64,000 nucleotides of DNA from contig NZ_BMVG01000019.1 in assembly GCF_014650595.1 (NCBI RefSeq), positions 1 to 64,000 of the forward strand, in the 5' to 3' direction. Source of the DNA: Streptomyces alanosinicus (GTDB lineage: Bacteria; Actinomycetota; Actinomycetes; Streptomycetales; Streptomycetaceae). This document shows positions 42,314-51,614 of the stretch, one piece after another (the first letter of the stretch is position 1; each line of letters begins with the position of its first letter). The position numbers and the translations under genes were made by a program. Under the pieces are notes generated by a model. That model saw only the letters and a program-made list of their open reading frames with translations. It searched no databases and was not told the origin of the DNA.

Positions 42314-43822
42314 ATGCAGGAAGAGACCTACGACCCGGTCCTGAGCTGCGACGACGTGCCCAAGTGGCGGCTGGTGAACCCGCTGCGGCCGCCGGCTCCG
42401 GGCCGGGCCCTGGTCCTCGTCCGGGACAGCGGCCCCTCGCTGACGATCCGCAGCGGCGAGGAGATCCCCTCGGCGCGCTTCGGGTCGTACCGTGCCGTGT
42501 TCACCGTCGACATGACGGAACACCGGCTGATCCTGGACATCCCGCTGCTCAGTCGCGACCCCACGTTCTCGTTCCGCAGCCGGGTGGACCTCGTGTGCCG
42601 GGTCGCCGACCCCGCCCAGGCGGTCGCGCGCGGCATCCGCGACATGAGCGGCGCGCTCTACGGCTATCTGCGCAAGCGGCTGCAGTCGGTCGCCCGGGAC
42701 TACGACATCGCCGAGTTCCATGAGACGGAGACGGCGCTCAACTCCGGGCTGGCCGGGTTCAGCGGCGACGACGCTGTCCGGCTGCGCAGCATCCAGATCG
42801 AACTCCTCGTCGACGAGGAGGAGATCGCCACCAGCGGGCGCGCGTACCGGGACGTCGTGCGCGAGACCCGGCTGGAGGGCATGCGCCGCAGACGGCACTT
42901 GGACATGATCCGCGAGGAGGGCGTCGACGGTCTGATCGCCGAGATCATGGAGAAGGAGGGCCCGCGCGCCGCCCTCGCCTGGATCGAGAAGGGCGAGGCG
43001 GAGAAACGGGAGGTCCGGCGCGAGGTCATGCGCATGGTCCTGGAGCGCGGCGACGCGGACCGGGAACCCTTCGAACAGGCCAAGCTGGAACGCGCCGTGC
43101 TGGAGGAGGTGCTACGGGACGGCGACGGCCTGTTCGATACGGCCGCCCGGCGCGGGCGGCTGAGCGGCAGCCTCGCCCGCGCCTTGGAGCCCGGTGCCGA
43201 CGACCGTGCCGCCGGGCGTGACGAGCACCGGGGCGGGCACGGCGGGGAACGCGAGCCGCTCAAGGGTGAGGTGCTGCGGGACCGGTACGACGACGGCGAC
43301 CGGGGCGCCGGCGGTGCCCGTCCGCGGGAGGAGAGCGCGTCCGGCTCGCGGCTGTCCGGCACCGGCGGCCGCCGTCCCCATCGGGAGAGACCCGCGGGAC
43401 CGCCCGAGGACGAGCCGCTGCCCGGCACCGGGGGCGGTCGGGTGGCCGACGACCGCCATGCGGGGGCGGACCGCCGGGACGAGCGCCGTGCGGACCGTGG
43501 CGCGCCGGCTGATGATCACGACGACCGCCGTACGGAACGCGGTACGGCAGCCGACCACCGCGACGGTCCCCGCGTCGGCCGCGGCGCAGCAGCGGATCAC
43601 CACGCCGAGCGATCCGCCGACCGCGCCACGGCGGACCGGCCCGGTGTCCGCGGCACCGGAGGCGGAGCGGGCGGCACCGGAGGCGGAGCGGGCGGCGACC
43701 GCGCCGACGACGGTACGGCCGAGCGCCGTACGGACGGCGCCGCCCCCAGGGTGAGCCGCGTACGCGGGACCGCCAAGAGGCACCGCCCAGACACGTCCGA
43801 CAGCAACGGGGAGCGCCGATGA
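42314..43822 (+). CDS. SPFH/band-7-like domain protein with charged repetitive tail
   Basis: The 502-residue protein has an N-terminal 200 residues that look like an SPFH domain (RFGSYRAVFTVDMTEHRLIL, FSFRSRVDLVCRVADPAQAV, DIAEFHETETALNSGLAGF) and a helical segment to about 300. About 200 residues of Arg/Asp/Gly/His low complexity follow, including a duplicated 21-bp unit (43652-43693). There is no transmembrane helix. AAGGAGAGGG precedes the ATG. Its stop overlaps the phosphatase start (ATGA). Confidence 0.55.
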   Translation: MQEETYDPVLSCDDVPKWRLVNPLRPPAPGRALVLVRDSGPSLTIRSGEEIPSARFGSYRAVFTVDMTEHRLILDIPLLSRDPTFSFRSRVDLVCRVADPAQAVARGIRDMSGALYGYLRKRLQSVARDYDIAEFHETETALNSGLAGFSGDDAVRLRSIQIELLVDEEEIATSGRAYRDVVRETRLEGMRRRRHLDMIREEGVDGLIAEIMEKEGPRAALAWIEKGEAEKREVRREVMRMVLERGDADREPFEQAKLERAVLEEVLRDGDGLFDTAARRGRLSGSLARALEPGADDRAAGRDEHRGGHGGEREPLKGEVLRDRYDDGDRGAGGARPREESASGSRLSGTGGRRPHRERPAGPPEDEPLPGTGGGRVADDRHAGADRRDERRADRGAPADDHDDRRTERGTAADHRDGPRVGRGAAADHHAERSADRATADRPGVRGTGGGAGGTGGGAGGDRADDGTAERRTDGAAPRVSRVRGTAKRHRPDTSDSNGERR

Positions 43823-45090
43823 GCGGGCACCAGGAGCACACGGCACAGCCTCCGGCCCCGGTCGGGGCGCCGACGGGGTACGTCCCGCCCGGGCAGGGGT
43901 CACGAGCCACCGCCCAGCCGTACCCGGCGTCCGCGTGCGCGTTGTCCCCGGCCGTCGCCGCGCCGCCGGACGGCGCGCGGCCCGGACCGGGCGGCCGACC
44001 GGTGCCCCAGCGGATCTGGTGCGTGGACCACGACCGGATGGGACTGCTCGCGATGTCCGTGTGGACCGAGCGGGTGCCGGGGCGCGGCGAGGACGCGGAG
44101 CCGTTCGTCGCCCACCACATGGACAGTGGCCAGGGCATGCTCGCGGTCTTCGACGGGTCGGGCGGGGCCGGCGCGGCTCCCGTCTGGCAGGCGTCCGACG
44201 GGGAGAGCCGTACCGGCGCCTGGGTGGGCGCGCGGGTGGCCCGGCTGGCCGCCGACCACTGGTTCCACGATGTCGCGGCGGAGGGCGAACCGGCCACGCC
44301 GGAGACCCTGTGCAGCTATCTGCAGTTCTTCCTCGGCAGGGCACCGCAGCGCCGGAGCAAGATCAGCGGCACCATGCGCCGCCAGCTGCCCACCACCCTG
44401 GCGGCCGTGCACTACCGCCTGGTGTGCCCTCAGGCCGAGCCGCAGCTGGAGCTGCAACCGCTGTGGGCCGGTGACTCGCGCGCCTACGTGCTGCGTCCCG
44501 GCACCGGGCTGCAGGTGCTCACCCGCGACCACACCCGGGAGAGCGACGCCCTGGAACTACTGCGCACGGACCCACCGATGACCAATCTGGTGTGCGCGGA
44601 CCGGGACTTCGAGATCGACGGCCAGCGGCTGATCCATTCGCTCCCGTGTGTACTGGTGACGGCGACCGACGGATTCTTCGGCTATGTACACACCCCGGCC
44701 GACTTCGAGACCCTGCTGCTGAGCACCCTGCAGGACGCCGCCACGGTCGAGGAGTGGGCCGACCTCATCCGCCGGGCGGTACAGGCCTGCACCGCGGACG
44801 ACGCCTCGCTCGCCCTCGTGGCACTCGGCTACGGCGGCTTCAAGGATCTGCGCGGGCAGTTCGCCGCACGTCTGGAGGAGCTGACCGACCGCTATGTCCG
44901 CACCCGGCCACGTGGCCTGGACCGTCTCCCCTCCGCCGCCGGCGGCGGGCCGGGGTCCGGCGCTTCGGCCGCGTCGGAGGATCTCGCGGATCTGCCGGCC
45001 CGGGTCCGCAGCTGGCAGGACAGCACCTGGCACGCCTACCGCCCCGGCTACGAGACCCATCTGCCTCCGGCACTCGAGGAGTACGCATGA
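43819..45090 (+). CDS. PP2C-family protein phosphatase
   Basis: The 423-residue protein has a Pro-rich N-terminus (about 65 residues), then PP2C motifs: RGEDAEPF, LAVFDGSGG with Asp112, LWAGDSRAYVL, LVTATDGFF and DDASLALVAL. These give the metal-binding Asp set. It is encoded directly before the kinase with an ATGA overlap, a classical antagonistic pair. The C-terminal 60 residues are unrecognised (SWQDSTWHAYRPGYE). Confidence 0.85.
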   Translation: MSGHQEHTAQPPAPVGAPTGYVPPGQGSRATAQPYPASACALSPAVAAPPDGARPGPGGRPVPQRIWCVDHDRMGLLAMSVWTERVPGRGEDAEPFVAHHMDSGQGMLAVFDGSGGAGAAPVWQASDGESRTGAWVGARVARLAADHWFHDVAAEGEPATPETLCSYLQFFLGRAPQRRSKISGTMRRQLPTTLAAVHYRLVCPQAEPQLELQPLWAGDSRAYVLRPGTGLQVLTRDHTRESDALELLRTDPPMTNLVCADRDFEIDGQRLIHSLPCVLVTATDGFFGYVHTPADFETLLLSTLQDAATVEEWADLIRRAVQACTADDASLALVALGYGGFKDLRGQFAARLEELTDRYVRTRPRGLDRLPSAAGGGPGSGASAASEDLADLPARVRSWQDSTWHAYRPGYETHLPPALEEYA

Positions 45091-46334
45091 AACAGGGCGA
45101 TGTCATCGGGGGCTACCGCATCATCAGCGAGCCCACGAACGCCAACGGCGGTAAATGCATATGGGCGTTCGGCGAGAAAGGGGGGCACCAGTACTTCGTC
45201 AAGCGGTTCCTGGAGCCCAAGCGGCCCCGTGACGACGCGGCGGACTCGCCGAGCGTACGGATCCGGCGCCAGCTGGCCCGCGAGTTCGAGGACCGGCACC
45301 GCACGATCATGGATCGGCTGCGCCCGGACGCACGCGGCGGCGGCAATCTGGTGCTGGCCACCGACTTCTTCCACGAGGGCAGCACCTACTACAAGGTCAC
45401 CGAGCGGATCGACACCACCAGCCTGGAGAAGCCGCAGGCTCTGGAGCCTCGCAACAAGACGGTGCTGCTCAAGACGCTGGGCAACAGTCTGAAGCAGCTG
45501 CACGACATCGACGTCGTGCACGGCGACCTCAAACCGCTGAACGTCCTGGTGCAGAAGCGGGACGGCGCCGCGTTCCACACGGCGAAGCTGATCGACTTCG
45601 ACGACTCCTACGTCTCGGGGAAGCCGCCGGAGCCCGACGACATCGCGGGCGACTCGGTCTACGGCGCCCCGGAGTGGCGCCGCTACATGCAACGCGACGA
45701 CTCGGTCGGCCCCCAGCACCTGACCTGCGCGGTGGACGTCTTCGCGCTCGGACTGATGACCCATCTGTATCTGACGGGCGAACTGCCGCACCACGACAGC
45801 CGGTACGGCTCGCCGGCCGACGCGGTCAACGCGGGTGACAGCCTCGACCTGGACACCCGGCTGTCGGACGAGATCCTGGGCCTGCTGCGTGCCATGACCG
45901 CTCGTGCCCCGGGCAGCCGCCCGCGGATCGCGACGTTCCTCAAGGCGCTGTCCGACCCGAAGGTGTGCACCCTGCAGCATCGCCGACCGGGGACCGGCAA
46001 GGCCAAGCCCGCCGCGGGCCCGCCGACTTCGGCGCCGGGATCCGCGAAGCCCTCCGGTCCGGGCGCGCGCACCAGCCGGATCAAGGCCAAGAACCTGACC
46101 TCGGCATCGGGTCCCCGTCCCAAGACGCCCCCGCCGGAGCGGCCCCGCACACCCACCGAAGCCGACAGACCCGCGACGCCCGCGGCCCCTGCGACGCCCT
46201 CGACCCCTGTGGCTCCCGCGACTCCCGCGTCGCCGGCGCCGCCCCCCTCGCCGGCCGGCGACGCCCCGGCGGAACGCACCTCCCGCGTGCGCATCAACCT
46301 CGGCGACCGGCGCCCACGCCCTGGCTCGTCCTGA
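45087..46334 (+). CDS. Ser/Thr protein kinase with Pro-rich tail
   Basis: The 415-residue protein starts at the ATG overlapping the phosphatase stop. The kinase core has Lys39 (YFVKRF), HGDLKPLN with catalytic Asp147 and Asn152, LIDFDDSYVSG (DFD in place of DFG), and YGAPEWRRY. The glycine-rich loop is atypical (TNANGGKCIWAFG). The last 120 residues are disordered Pro/Ala/Thr repeats ending in SRVRINLGDRRPR. There is no transmembrane helix, so it is cytoplasmic. It pairs with the upstream PP2C and the downstream vWA protein. Confidence 0.88.
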   Translation: MKQGDVIGGYRIISEPTNANGGKCIWAFGEKGGHQYFVKRFLEPKRPRDDAADSPSVRIRRQLAREFEDRHRTIMDRLRPDARGGGNLVLATDFFHEGSTYYKVTERIDTTSLEKPQALEPRNKTVLLKTLGNSLKQLHDIDVVHGDLKPLNVLVQKRDGAAFHTAKLIDFDDSYVSGKPPEPDDIAGDSVYGAPEWRRYMQRDDSVGPQHLTCAVDVFALGLMTHLYLTGELPHHDSRYGSPADAVNAGDSLDLDTRLSDEILGLLRAMTARAPGSRPRIATFLKALSDPKVCTLQHRRPGTGKAKPAAGPPTSAPGSAKPSGPGARTSRIKAKNLTSASGPRPKTPPPERPRTPTEADRPATPAAPATPSTPVAPATPASPAPPPSPAGDAPAERTSRVRINLGDRRPRPGSS

Positions 46335-46389
46335 CCCCGGTTCCACCGGCGAACGACGCACCCCGCCCGTACCACCCAGGAGACTCCGT

Positions 46390-47094
46390 ATGAGCAACAT
46401 CGAGCAGTACCAGGGGAATCTGCAGTACGCAGTCGACATCGTGCTGTGCATCGACGCGACGGGCAGCATGTTCCCCGTGCTCGACAACGTGAAGTCGAGT
46501 GCGCTGCAGTTCCACGACCGGCTCAACGACGTGATGGCGAAGAAGGGCAAGGCGATCAGCCAGCTGCGGCTGAAGGTGATCGCCTTCCGCGACTTCGGGG
46601 ACGACTACTCGAACGCCATCCAGCAGACGGGCTTCCTCCACCTGCCCGAACAGGCCCGGAGCTTCGAGGAGTTCGTGCGCGGCATCGACGCCACGGGCGG
46701 CGGCGACATCCCCGAGTCGGGTCTGGAGGCGCTCGCACTGGCCGTCAACTCGCCCTGGGAGCAGGGCCTCGACCGCAGGCGTCATGTCATCGTGATGTTC
46801 ACCGACGCCCCGGCGCATGCGCTGGGCAAGCACGCCTCCGCGCAGTCGTATCCGGCAGGCATCCCGGGCAGCCTGGACGAGCTGTTCGAGCAGTGGGGAT
46901 ACGCACGCAGCCAGACCGCGGTGATGGAGCAGTCGGCGAAGCGGCTGGTGCTGTTCGCACCGGACCAGGCGCCGTGGTCCGATCCGATCGCCGAGGAGTG
47001 GGACCTGACCCTGCACTTCGCGTCCAAGGCCGGCCAGGGACTGGAGGAGTTCGAGATGGACGAGATCATCGAGACGATCGCGAACAGCCTGTGA
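46390..47094 (+). CDS. von Willebrand factor A domain protein (TerY-like)
   Basis: The 234-residue stand-alone vWA domain has the MIDAS motif DATGSMF after VDIVLCI, a second ligand region GIDATGGGDIPESGLEAL and VIVMFTDAPAH. CAGGAG lies ahead of ATG 46390. The vWA plus PP2C plus kinase arrangement matches the TerY-P triad of Ter-type stress systems described by comparative genomics. It may be a metal-dependent docking protein and a kinase substrate. Confidence 0.85.
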   Translation: MSNIEQYQGNLQYAVDIVLCIDATGSMFPVLDNVKSSALQFHDRLNDVMAKKGKAISQLRLKVIAFRDFGDDYSNAIQQTGFLHLPEQARSFEEFVRGIDATGGGDIPESGLEALALAVNSPWEQGLDRRRHVIVMFTDAPAHALGKHASAQSYPAGIPGSLDELFEQWGYARSQTAVMEQSAKRLVLFAPDQAPWSDPIAEEWDLTLHFASKAGQGLEEFEMDEIIETIANSL

Positions 47095-47534
47095 AACTCG
47101 ACCTGCCTGACTTCGAGCTGAACTGCGACGAAGCGGGCCGCCTGACCTTCTTCTGGCACCGTTACGGCAAGGTCAGTTCGCACGTGGGCAACTGCTCCCA
47201 GCTGCGGTTGCTGCCACAGGGCTCGGACGGGCTGTCCCAGTGGGTCTTCCATCTGCGTTTCCCCGAGGGGCCGACACCCGGATTCGTGATGGTCCGGGTG
47301 GACGTCCCCGCGGACCGGCAGGAGGAAGTGCAGGTCTTCACCGACCTGCTGCGACGGTGCTTCAGCATCCCTGAGATCCCCGAGGTGCCCGAGCCCGCGA
47401 CCGACACCGCCGAGGAGTCCGGGCTGCAGCGGGTGCCGCTCGACACCGCGGAGTGGCTGGCCGCGCCCGCCTCCAGCGCGTCCGAGGAGCTGTTCGCCAC
47501 GGTGACGGCCCGCGTCGACGGCGCCACGGGCTGA
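47091..47534 (+). CDS. Hypothetical partner of the vWA protein
   Basis: The 147-residue protein begins at a GTG overlapping the vWA stop (GTGA). The N-terminal 90 residues look like a beta-rich small domain (LTFFWHRYGKVSSHVGNCSQ, FHLRFPEGPTPGFVMVRVDV) and the rest is acidic. The tight coupling implies a complex with the vWA protein. Confidence 0.6.
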   Translation: MKLDLPDFELNCDEAGRLTFFWHRYGKVSSHVGNCSQLRLLPQGSDGLSQWVFHLRFPEGPTPGFVMVRVDVPADRQEEVQVFTDLLRRCFSIPEIPEVPEPATDTAEESGLQRVPLDTAEWLAAPASSASEELFATVTARVDGATG

Positions 47535-47577
47535 CCGCACGGCCGGATGAACACGAGCGAGAAGGGGGCAGCACGAC

Positions 47578-48822
47578 GTGGCGGCATCGGCCAACTGGCG
47601 TTGCGCGGACTGCGACACGTTCAACGCGCCCGCGGAGACGTCCTGTACGACCTGCCGCGAACCCCGGCGTGACACAACGCCGCCGCCGAGCAGGTCCGGG
47701 CCGAGGCCGGGGTCGAGGCCGGGGCCGAAGTCTGCCGCGACGCCGGGGCCGGCTTCCGGCGCGAAGCCGAGGCCGGAGCCGGGCGCGAAGCCCGCTGCGA
47801 GGAAGGCGGGGGCCGGCGGAGGTGCCGCACGCCCCGCCGCCAAGCGGCCCGGCGGGGCCGGACGCCCGCCGGGCCCTTGGCGCTGCTCCGACTGCGACAC
47901 GAACAACGCGCGTACCGACCTGTCGTGTCTCGGGTGCGGTACGCCCTGGAAGAGCGCGCGGAGAACCACCCCGAAGCCGCCGTCGTCCGGGAGCACAGCC
48001 GCCAAGAAGCCGGCGCCCGGCAAGACAGCGCCGAGCAAGAGCACGCCTCGGACCACGCCGCGCAGTACGTCCTCCTCGTCCTCTTCATCCTCCTCGTCGT
48101 CGTCGTTCTCGACGCCCCGGACCACGCCGCGCAGCACCCCCTCCTCCCCCTCGACGCCCCGGAGCACACCGCGGGCGTCACGTCCGGGTGCGTCCGGAGC
48201 GACAGGCGGGCGGGCCGGCACGACGCCGGGCCCCTATCGGCCGCGCACCGAGGAGGGCGTCTTCTTCCCGTCGGCCCCCACCACCGGCTACCGGCCGACG
48301 GCACCGCACGTCCCGCCTCCGCGTCCGGCGCCGGTCCGCACCCCGCCTCCCAGAGCGCGGTACGCCCCGCCCGCCAGGAAATCCAGTACCGGTGGCTGCG
48401 TGAGCGGCTGCATCGGGGTCTTCTTCGTGCTCGTCCTCCTCGGCCTGGTGTCCCGGGGCTGCGCCGACTCGTCGGGATCCGGCGGCTCGAGCGACACCGG
48501 CACCCGCAGCGCGCCGTCCTGCCCGGACCGGATCGCCGCCGAACTGCCCGACGGGGACGGGGCCGAGCTGGTCCAGGCGTTCCGCACGAAGAACAAGCAG
48601 ATCACCCTGTGCCGTACGTCGGCGGGATCCCTTTACTACTACGGCGAGTTCAGCGACGGCCGGGAGAAAGGCATCGCCATGGAGGCGGAGACGACGAGCG
48701 ACGGTTACGAGGCCCGCAACGGCGAGTACCGCTACGTCATCCACGGCAGCGCCGTGACGGTGTACGAGTCGGGCAGGCGGATCGGCAGGGAGCAGCTGGC
48801 CCCGGAGCCGTCACCGTCCTGA
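47578..48822 (+). CDS. Zinc-ribbon protein with poly-Ser linker and one transmembrane helix
   Basis: The 414-residue protein has two RanBP2-like zinc ribbons, WRCADCDTFNAPAETSCTTC near the start and WRCSDCDTNNARTDLSCLGC near residue 105. They are joined by Pro/Lys repeats and followed by a run of more than ten Ser (coded about 48063-48110). A single hydrophobic segment follows (CIGVFFVLVLLGLVSRGC, about 275-292) and a globular C-terminal domain of about 110 residues that should lie outside the cell. It could report a surface condition to the cytoplasmic kinase/phosphatase module. Confidence 0.65.
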   Translation: MAASANWRCADCDTFNAPAETSCTTCREPRRDTTPPPSRSGPRPGSRPGPKSAATPGPASGAKPRPEPGAKPAARKAGAGGGAARPAAKRPGGAGRPPGPWRCSDCDTNNARTDLSCLGCGTPWKSARRTTPKPPSSGSTAAKKPAPGKTAPSKSTPRTTPRSTSSSSSSSSSSSSFSTPRTTPRSTPSSPSTPRSTPRASRPGASGATGGRAGTTPGPYRPRTEEGVFFPSAPTTGYRPTAPHVPPPRPAPVRTPPPRARYAPPARKSSTGGCVSGCIGVFFVLVLLGLVSRGCADSSGSGGSSDTGTRSAPSCPDRIAAELPDGDGAELVQAFRTKNKQITLCRTSAGSLYYYGEFSDGREKGIAMEAETTSDGYEARNGEYRYVIHGSAVTVYESGRRIGREQLAPEPSPS

Positions 48823-48823
48823 C

Positions 48824-49450
48824 TCACGCGTCGCCGTACGCCTCCCCGCCCAGTTCGAATCCCGCCGTGCCCGCCGTCGCGTCCGCGAGCCAGGCGCGGA
48901 AGGTGTCGACGTCGGCGTCGGGGAGGCTGATCTCGATGGTGACGGCCTCGTCGTAGCGGACGTCGCGCACCTCGCGTCCGGTGGCGCGCAGATCGTTCTG
49001 GACCTTGCCGGCGCGCTGGTGGTCGACGGTCACCGTGGCCAGCCGGAAGCGGCGCCGGGTGAGTGTGCCGAGGGTGTCGAGGGCCTCGCCGACGGCGCCG
49101 CCGTAGGCGCGGATGAGTCCGCCGGCGCCGAGCTTGACGCCTCCGTAGTAGCGGGTGACGACGGCGACGACGTAGCGCATCTCACGGCGCAGCAGCATCT
49201 GGAGCATGGGGACGCCGGCGGTGCCGCCCGGTTCGCCGTCGTCGCTGGCCTTCTGCACGCGGGCGTCGGCGCCGATGACGTACGCCCAGCAGTTGTGGGT
49301 GGCGTCGGCGTGCTCCTTGCGCACGGAGGCGATGAAGTCCTGTGCCTCCTGCTCGGTGGCGGCCGGGGCGAGGGCGCACAGGAAGCGGGAGCGGTTGATC
49401 TCGGTCTCGTGCACGCCCGCGCGGGCGACTGTGCGGTACTCGTCCTGCAT
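48824..49450 (-). CDS. YigZ/IMPACT family protein
   Basis: The 208-residue protein contains the family signature ATHNCWAYVIG and SDDGEPGGTAGVPMLQMLL followed by VVTRYYGGVKLGAGGLIRAY. The role in bacteria is uncertain; the eukaryotic homologue IMPACT regulates Gcn2. The full length fits. Its 3' end abuts the convergent zinc-ribbon gene. Confidence 0.92.
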   Translation of the reverse strand: MQDEYRTVARAGVHETEINRSRFLCALAPAATEQEAQDFIASVRKEHADATHNCWAYVIGADARVQKASDDGEPGGTAGVPMLQMLLRREMRYVVAVVTRYYGGVKLGAGGLIRAYGGAVGEALDTLGTLTRRRFRLATVTVDHQRAGKVQNDLRATGREVRDVRYDEAVTIEISLPDADVDTFRAWLADATAGTAGFELGGEAYGDA

Positions 49451-49496
49451 CCGGTCAGCCTATGCCGCGCGGGGAGCGGGGCATGCGCGCGTGGCG

Positions 49497-50039
49497 TCAC
49501 TCCTTGCCGCCGCGCGGCACCGTGAACGAGGTGAGCAGCCCCTCGCCCGGGGCGAGCGCGGGCCAGCCGGCGCCGTGCCAGGACAGGACGGCGATCGCGG
49601 ACGTGGGGAACTTCGTCCGCACCCGGTCCAGGGTGTCGTCGAGTCCGTCCCGCGCCAGCTCCAGGACCAGCTCCTCCAGCCCGGGGTTGTGCCCGACCAC
49701 CAGCAGCGTCTCCACCTCGGGCGGCGCCTCGCGGACCACCTCCAGCAGCTCCGGTACGTCGGCCCCGTACAGCCGCGGGTCGTAGCGCACCGGCGGCGGG
49801 GTGCCCCACTCGGCGGAGGCCAGCTCCCAGGTGCGGCGGGCACGCTCGGCCGTGGAGCACAGGGCGAGGTCGGGCAGGCAGTCGGACGCGGCGAGAGCGC
49901 GTCCGGCGGCCGGGGCGTCGCGCAGACCGCGCGGCGCGAGCGGTCTGCGGTGATCCTCGACGCCCTCCGGCCAGGCGGACTTCGCGTGCCGCAGCACGAT
50001 CAGCCGGCGCAGCGGGCCGGTGCCCGCCCGGGTGATCAT
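49497..50039 (-). CDS. sixA: SixA-type phosphohistidine phosphatase
   Basis: The 180-residue histidine-phosphatase protein has RLIVLRHAKSAWPEG (RHG-type motif, catalytic His) and LVVGHNPGLEEL, the second His. The ATG at 50039 overlaps the stop of the upstream gene (ATGA). SixA proteins dephosphorylate histidine phosphotransfer domains or the PTS protein NPr; the substrate here is unknown. Confidence 0.85.
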   Translation of the reverse strand: MITRAGTGPLRRLIVLRHAKSAWPEGVEDHRRPLAPRGLRDAPAAGRALAASDCLPDLALCSTAERARRTWELASAEWGTPPPVRYDPRLYGADVPELLEVVREAPPEVETLLVVGHNPGLEELVLELARDGLDDTLDRVRTKFPTSAIAVLSWHGAGWPALAPGEGLLTSFTVPRGGKE

Positions 50040-50845
50040 GCGAGGCTCCCGAGGTCGCGGGCGAGGTCGAGGGCCAGCAGCCGGTCGGCGTAGACATATG
50101 TCTCGAAGCGGGCTCCGTCGGGCAGGCCGGGGGCGTCCGCCACGTCCCGCAGCACGTCCAGCACGGCGGGCAGGTCCAGATCGTCCTCCCACGCGGAGCG
50201 CAGCCGCGCCCGCACCGTGTCGGGCACCGGCCGCGACGGCTGCCGCGCCCACCCGGCCACGGCCCGCCGCCAGCGCGCCAGCCGCCCCGCGGCCGCCTCC
50301 AGCGCGTCGGGGTCCAGTCGGGCGGGTTCACCGCGCGGAACGGAGAGCAGGGCGAGCCGGAGGGCGGCGGGGTCGGCCAGCAGGGCCGGGAGCACCGGGG
50401 GCGTGGCGGGGTGGGCGGCGGGCCACGGGGGGTGACCGGTGGTGTCGGGTTCGGGCGCGTGGGTGCCCGCGGGCAGCTGTGTCCACTCCGCCGGCGCGAC
50501 CTCCACCACCGGTCCGCCGCCAGGGACGTCCGTGCCCTCGGCCGCCACCTGGATCGCCTGCGCCTCCCCCAGTCCCGACGCCAGGTCGTGGCCGTCCTCG
50601 AAGGGGCGGATGGACAGGGCGGTCGCCGCTGTGCGCAGTTCGGCGTGCCGGCGGGGGGCGGACAGGATCGTCCAGACCGGGGTGCCGCCCAGTTCCAGGG
50701 CGCGGACGAGGAGGTCGGCGGTGAGCAGTACGCGCAGGGCCGTCGGGTCGAGGCCGGAGGCACGGGCTTCGATGCGGGTCAGGCCGCGGCGGGCGGGCGC
50801 GGCGGGGACGGGCTCACCGGTTCGGGCGTCGAGGATGTGCAGCAC
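50036..50845 (-). CDS. Conserved actinobacterial hypothetical protein
   Basis: The 269-residue protein starts at GTG 50845 (MLHILDARTGEPVPAAPARR). It contains LRVLLTADLLVRALELGGTP, a pattern loosely like the opening of a class I synthetase (a CysRS-like duplication), but no HIGH or KMSKS motif is seen. It is coupled to sixA. Function unknown. Confidence 0.6.
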   Translation of the reverse strand: MLHILDARTGEPVPAAPARRGLTRIEARASGLDPTALRVLLTADLLVRALELGGTPVWTILSAPRRHAELRTAATALSIRPFEDGHDLASGLGEAQAIQVAAEGTDVPGGGPVVEVAPAEWTQLPAGTHAPEPDTTGHPPWPAAHPATPPVLPALLADPAALRLALLSVPRGEPARLDPDALEAAAGRLARWRRAVAGWARQPSRPVPDTVRARLRSAWEDDLDLPAVLDVLRDVADAPGLPDGARFETYVYADRLLALDLARDLGSLA

Positions 50846-50981
50846 GGCCCGAGCGTAGGCGGGCGGACGGCCGTACGCGGGCATCTTGCGCCGATTCCGG
50901 ACATGGCGGCGGGACGGGAATCCGGACCCGTCGGGGTGCTGTTGCCGTGGGGGACAGTTCCCCGCAGCCCGAGGAGGGGCC

Positions 50982-51389
50982 ATGTACGGCGACGAGGCGA
51001 CGGTCCGCAGGATCCTGACCGAGCTGGGCGACACCTGGGCGGTGGTGGGCCTGTCCGCCAACCAGAGCCGGGTCGCCCACCGGGTGGCGCTGGTGCTCCA
51101 GCGGTACGGCAAGCGGATCGTGCCGGTGCATCCCCGGGCCGAGACGGTGCACGGCGAACCGGGCTACGCCTCCCTCGCGGACATCCCGTTCGACGTCGAC
51201 GTGGTAGATGTCTTCGTCAACAGCGAGCTGGCAGGCGCGGTGGCCGACGAGGCCGTGGCGAAGGGGGCGCGGGCGGTGTGGTTCCAGCTCGGTGTCGTGG
51301 ACGAGGCCGCCCACGAGCGGACCCGGGCGGCCGGCCTGGACATGGTGATGGACCGCTGCCCGGCCATCGAATTTCCCCTGGTGAGGTAG
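50982..51389 (+). CDS. CoA-binding protein (YccU-like)
   Basis: The 135-residue Rossmann-type protein has WAVVGLSANQSRVAHRVALV, VPVHPRAETVHGEPGYASLA, and VFVNSELAGAVADEAVA, with AVWFQLGVVDEAA. This is the standard small CoA-binding domain. GAGGAGG precedes ATG 50982. Confidence 0.85.
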   Translation: MYGDEATVRRILTELGDTWAVVGLSANQSRVAHRVALVLQRYGKRIVPVHPRAETVHGEPGYASLADIPFDVDVVDVFVNSELAGAVADEAVAKGARAVWFQLGVVDEAAHERTRAAGLDMVMDRCPAIEFPLVR

Positions 51390-51614
51390 CCAAGCTCAGC
51401 GAATCTCTCCTTCTACTTACAATTCTGCGCTGAATATTGACATTCGGAGTAGGCATCTGACCTGTGACAAGCCCGTGACCGCCTGTGGGCCCAAGACACC
51501 TAAGATCCTGGGTCAAGTTTTGGTTAACACTCTTTTGCTGGCTCGGAAAGCGTCTCTAGCCTATGGCGACCTTGCTCGTTAATGCTGCGTTTATGTTCTG
51601 AGAGGCCACTTGAC

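Noticed and set aside
48852..48862. GTTCGAATCC, a tRNA T-loop-like sequence
   Set aside because: It lies within the yigZ coding frame (reads as FEL on the minus strand) and no acceptor or anticodon stem surrounds it.
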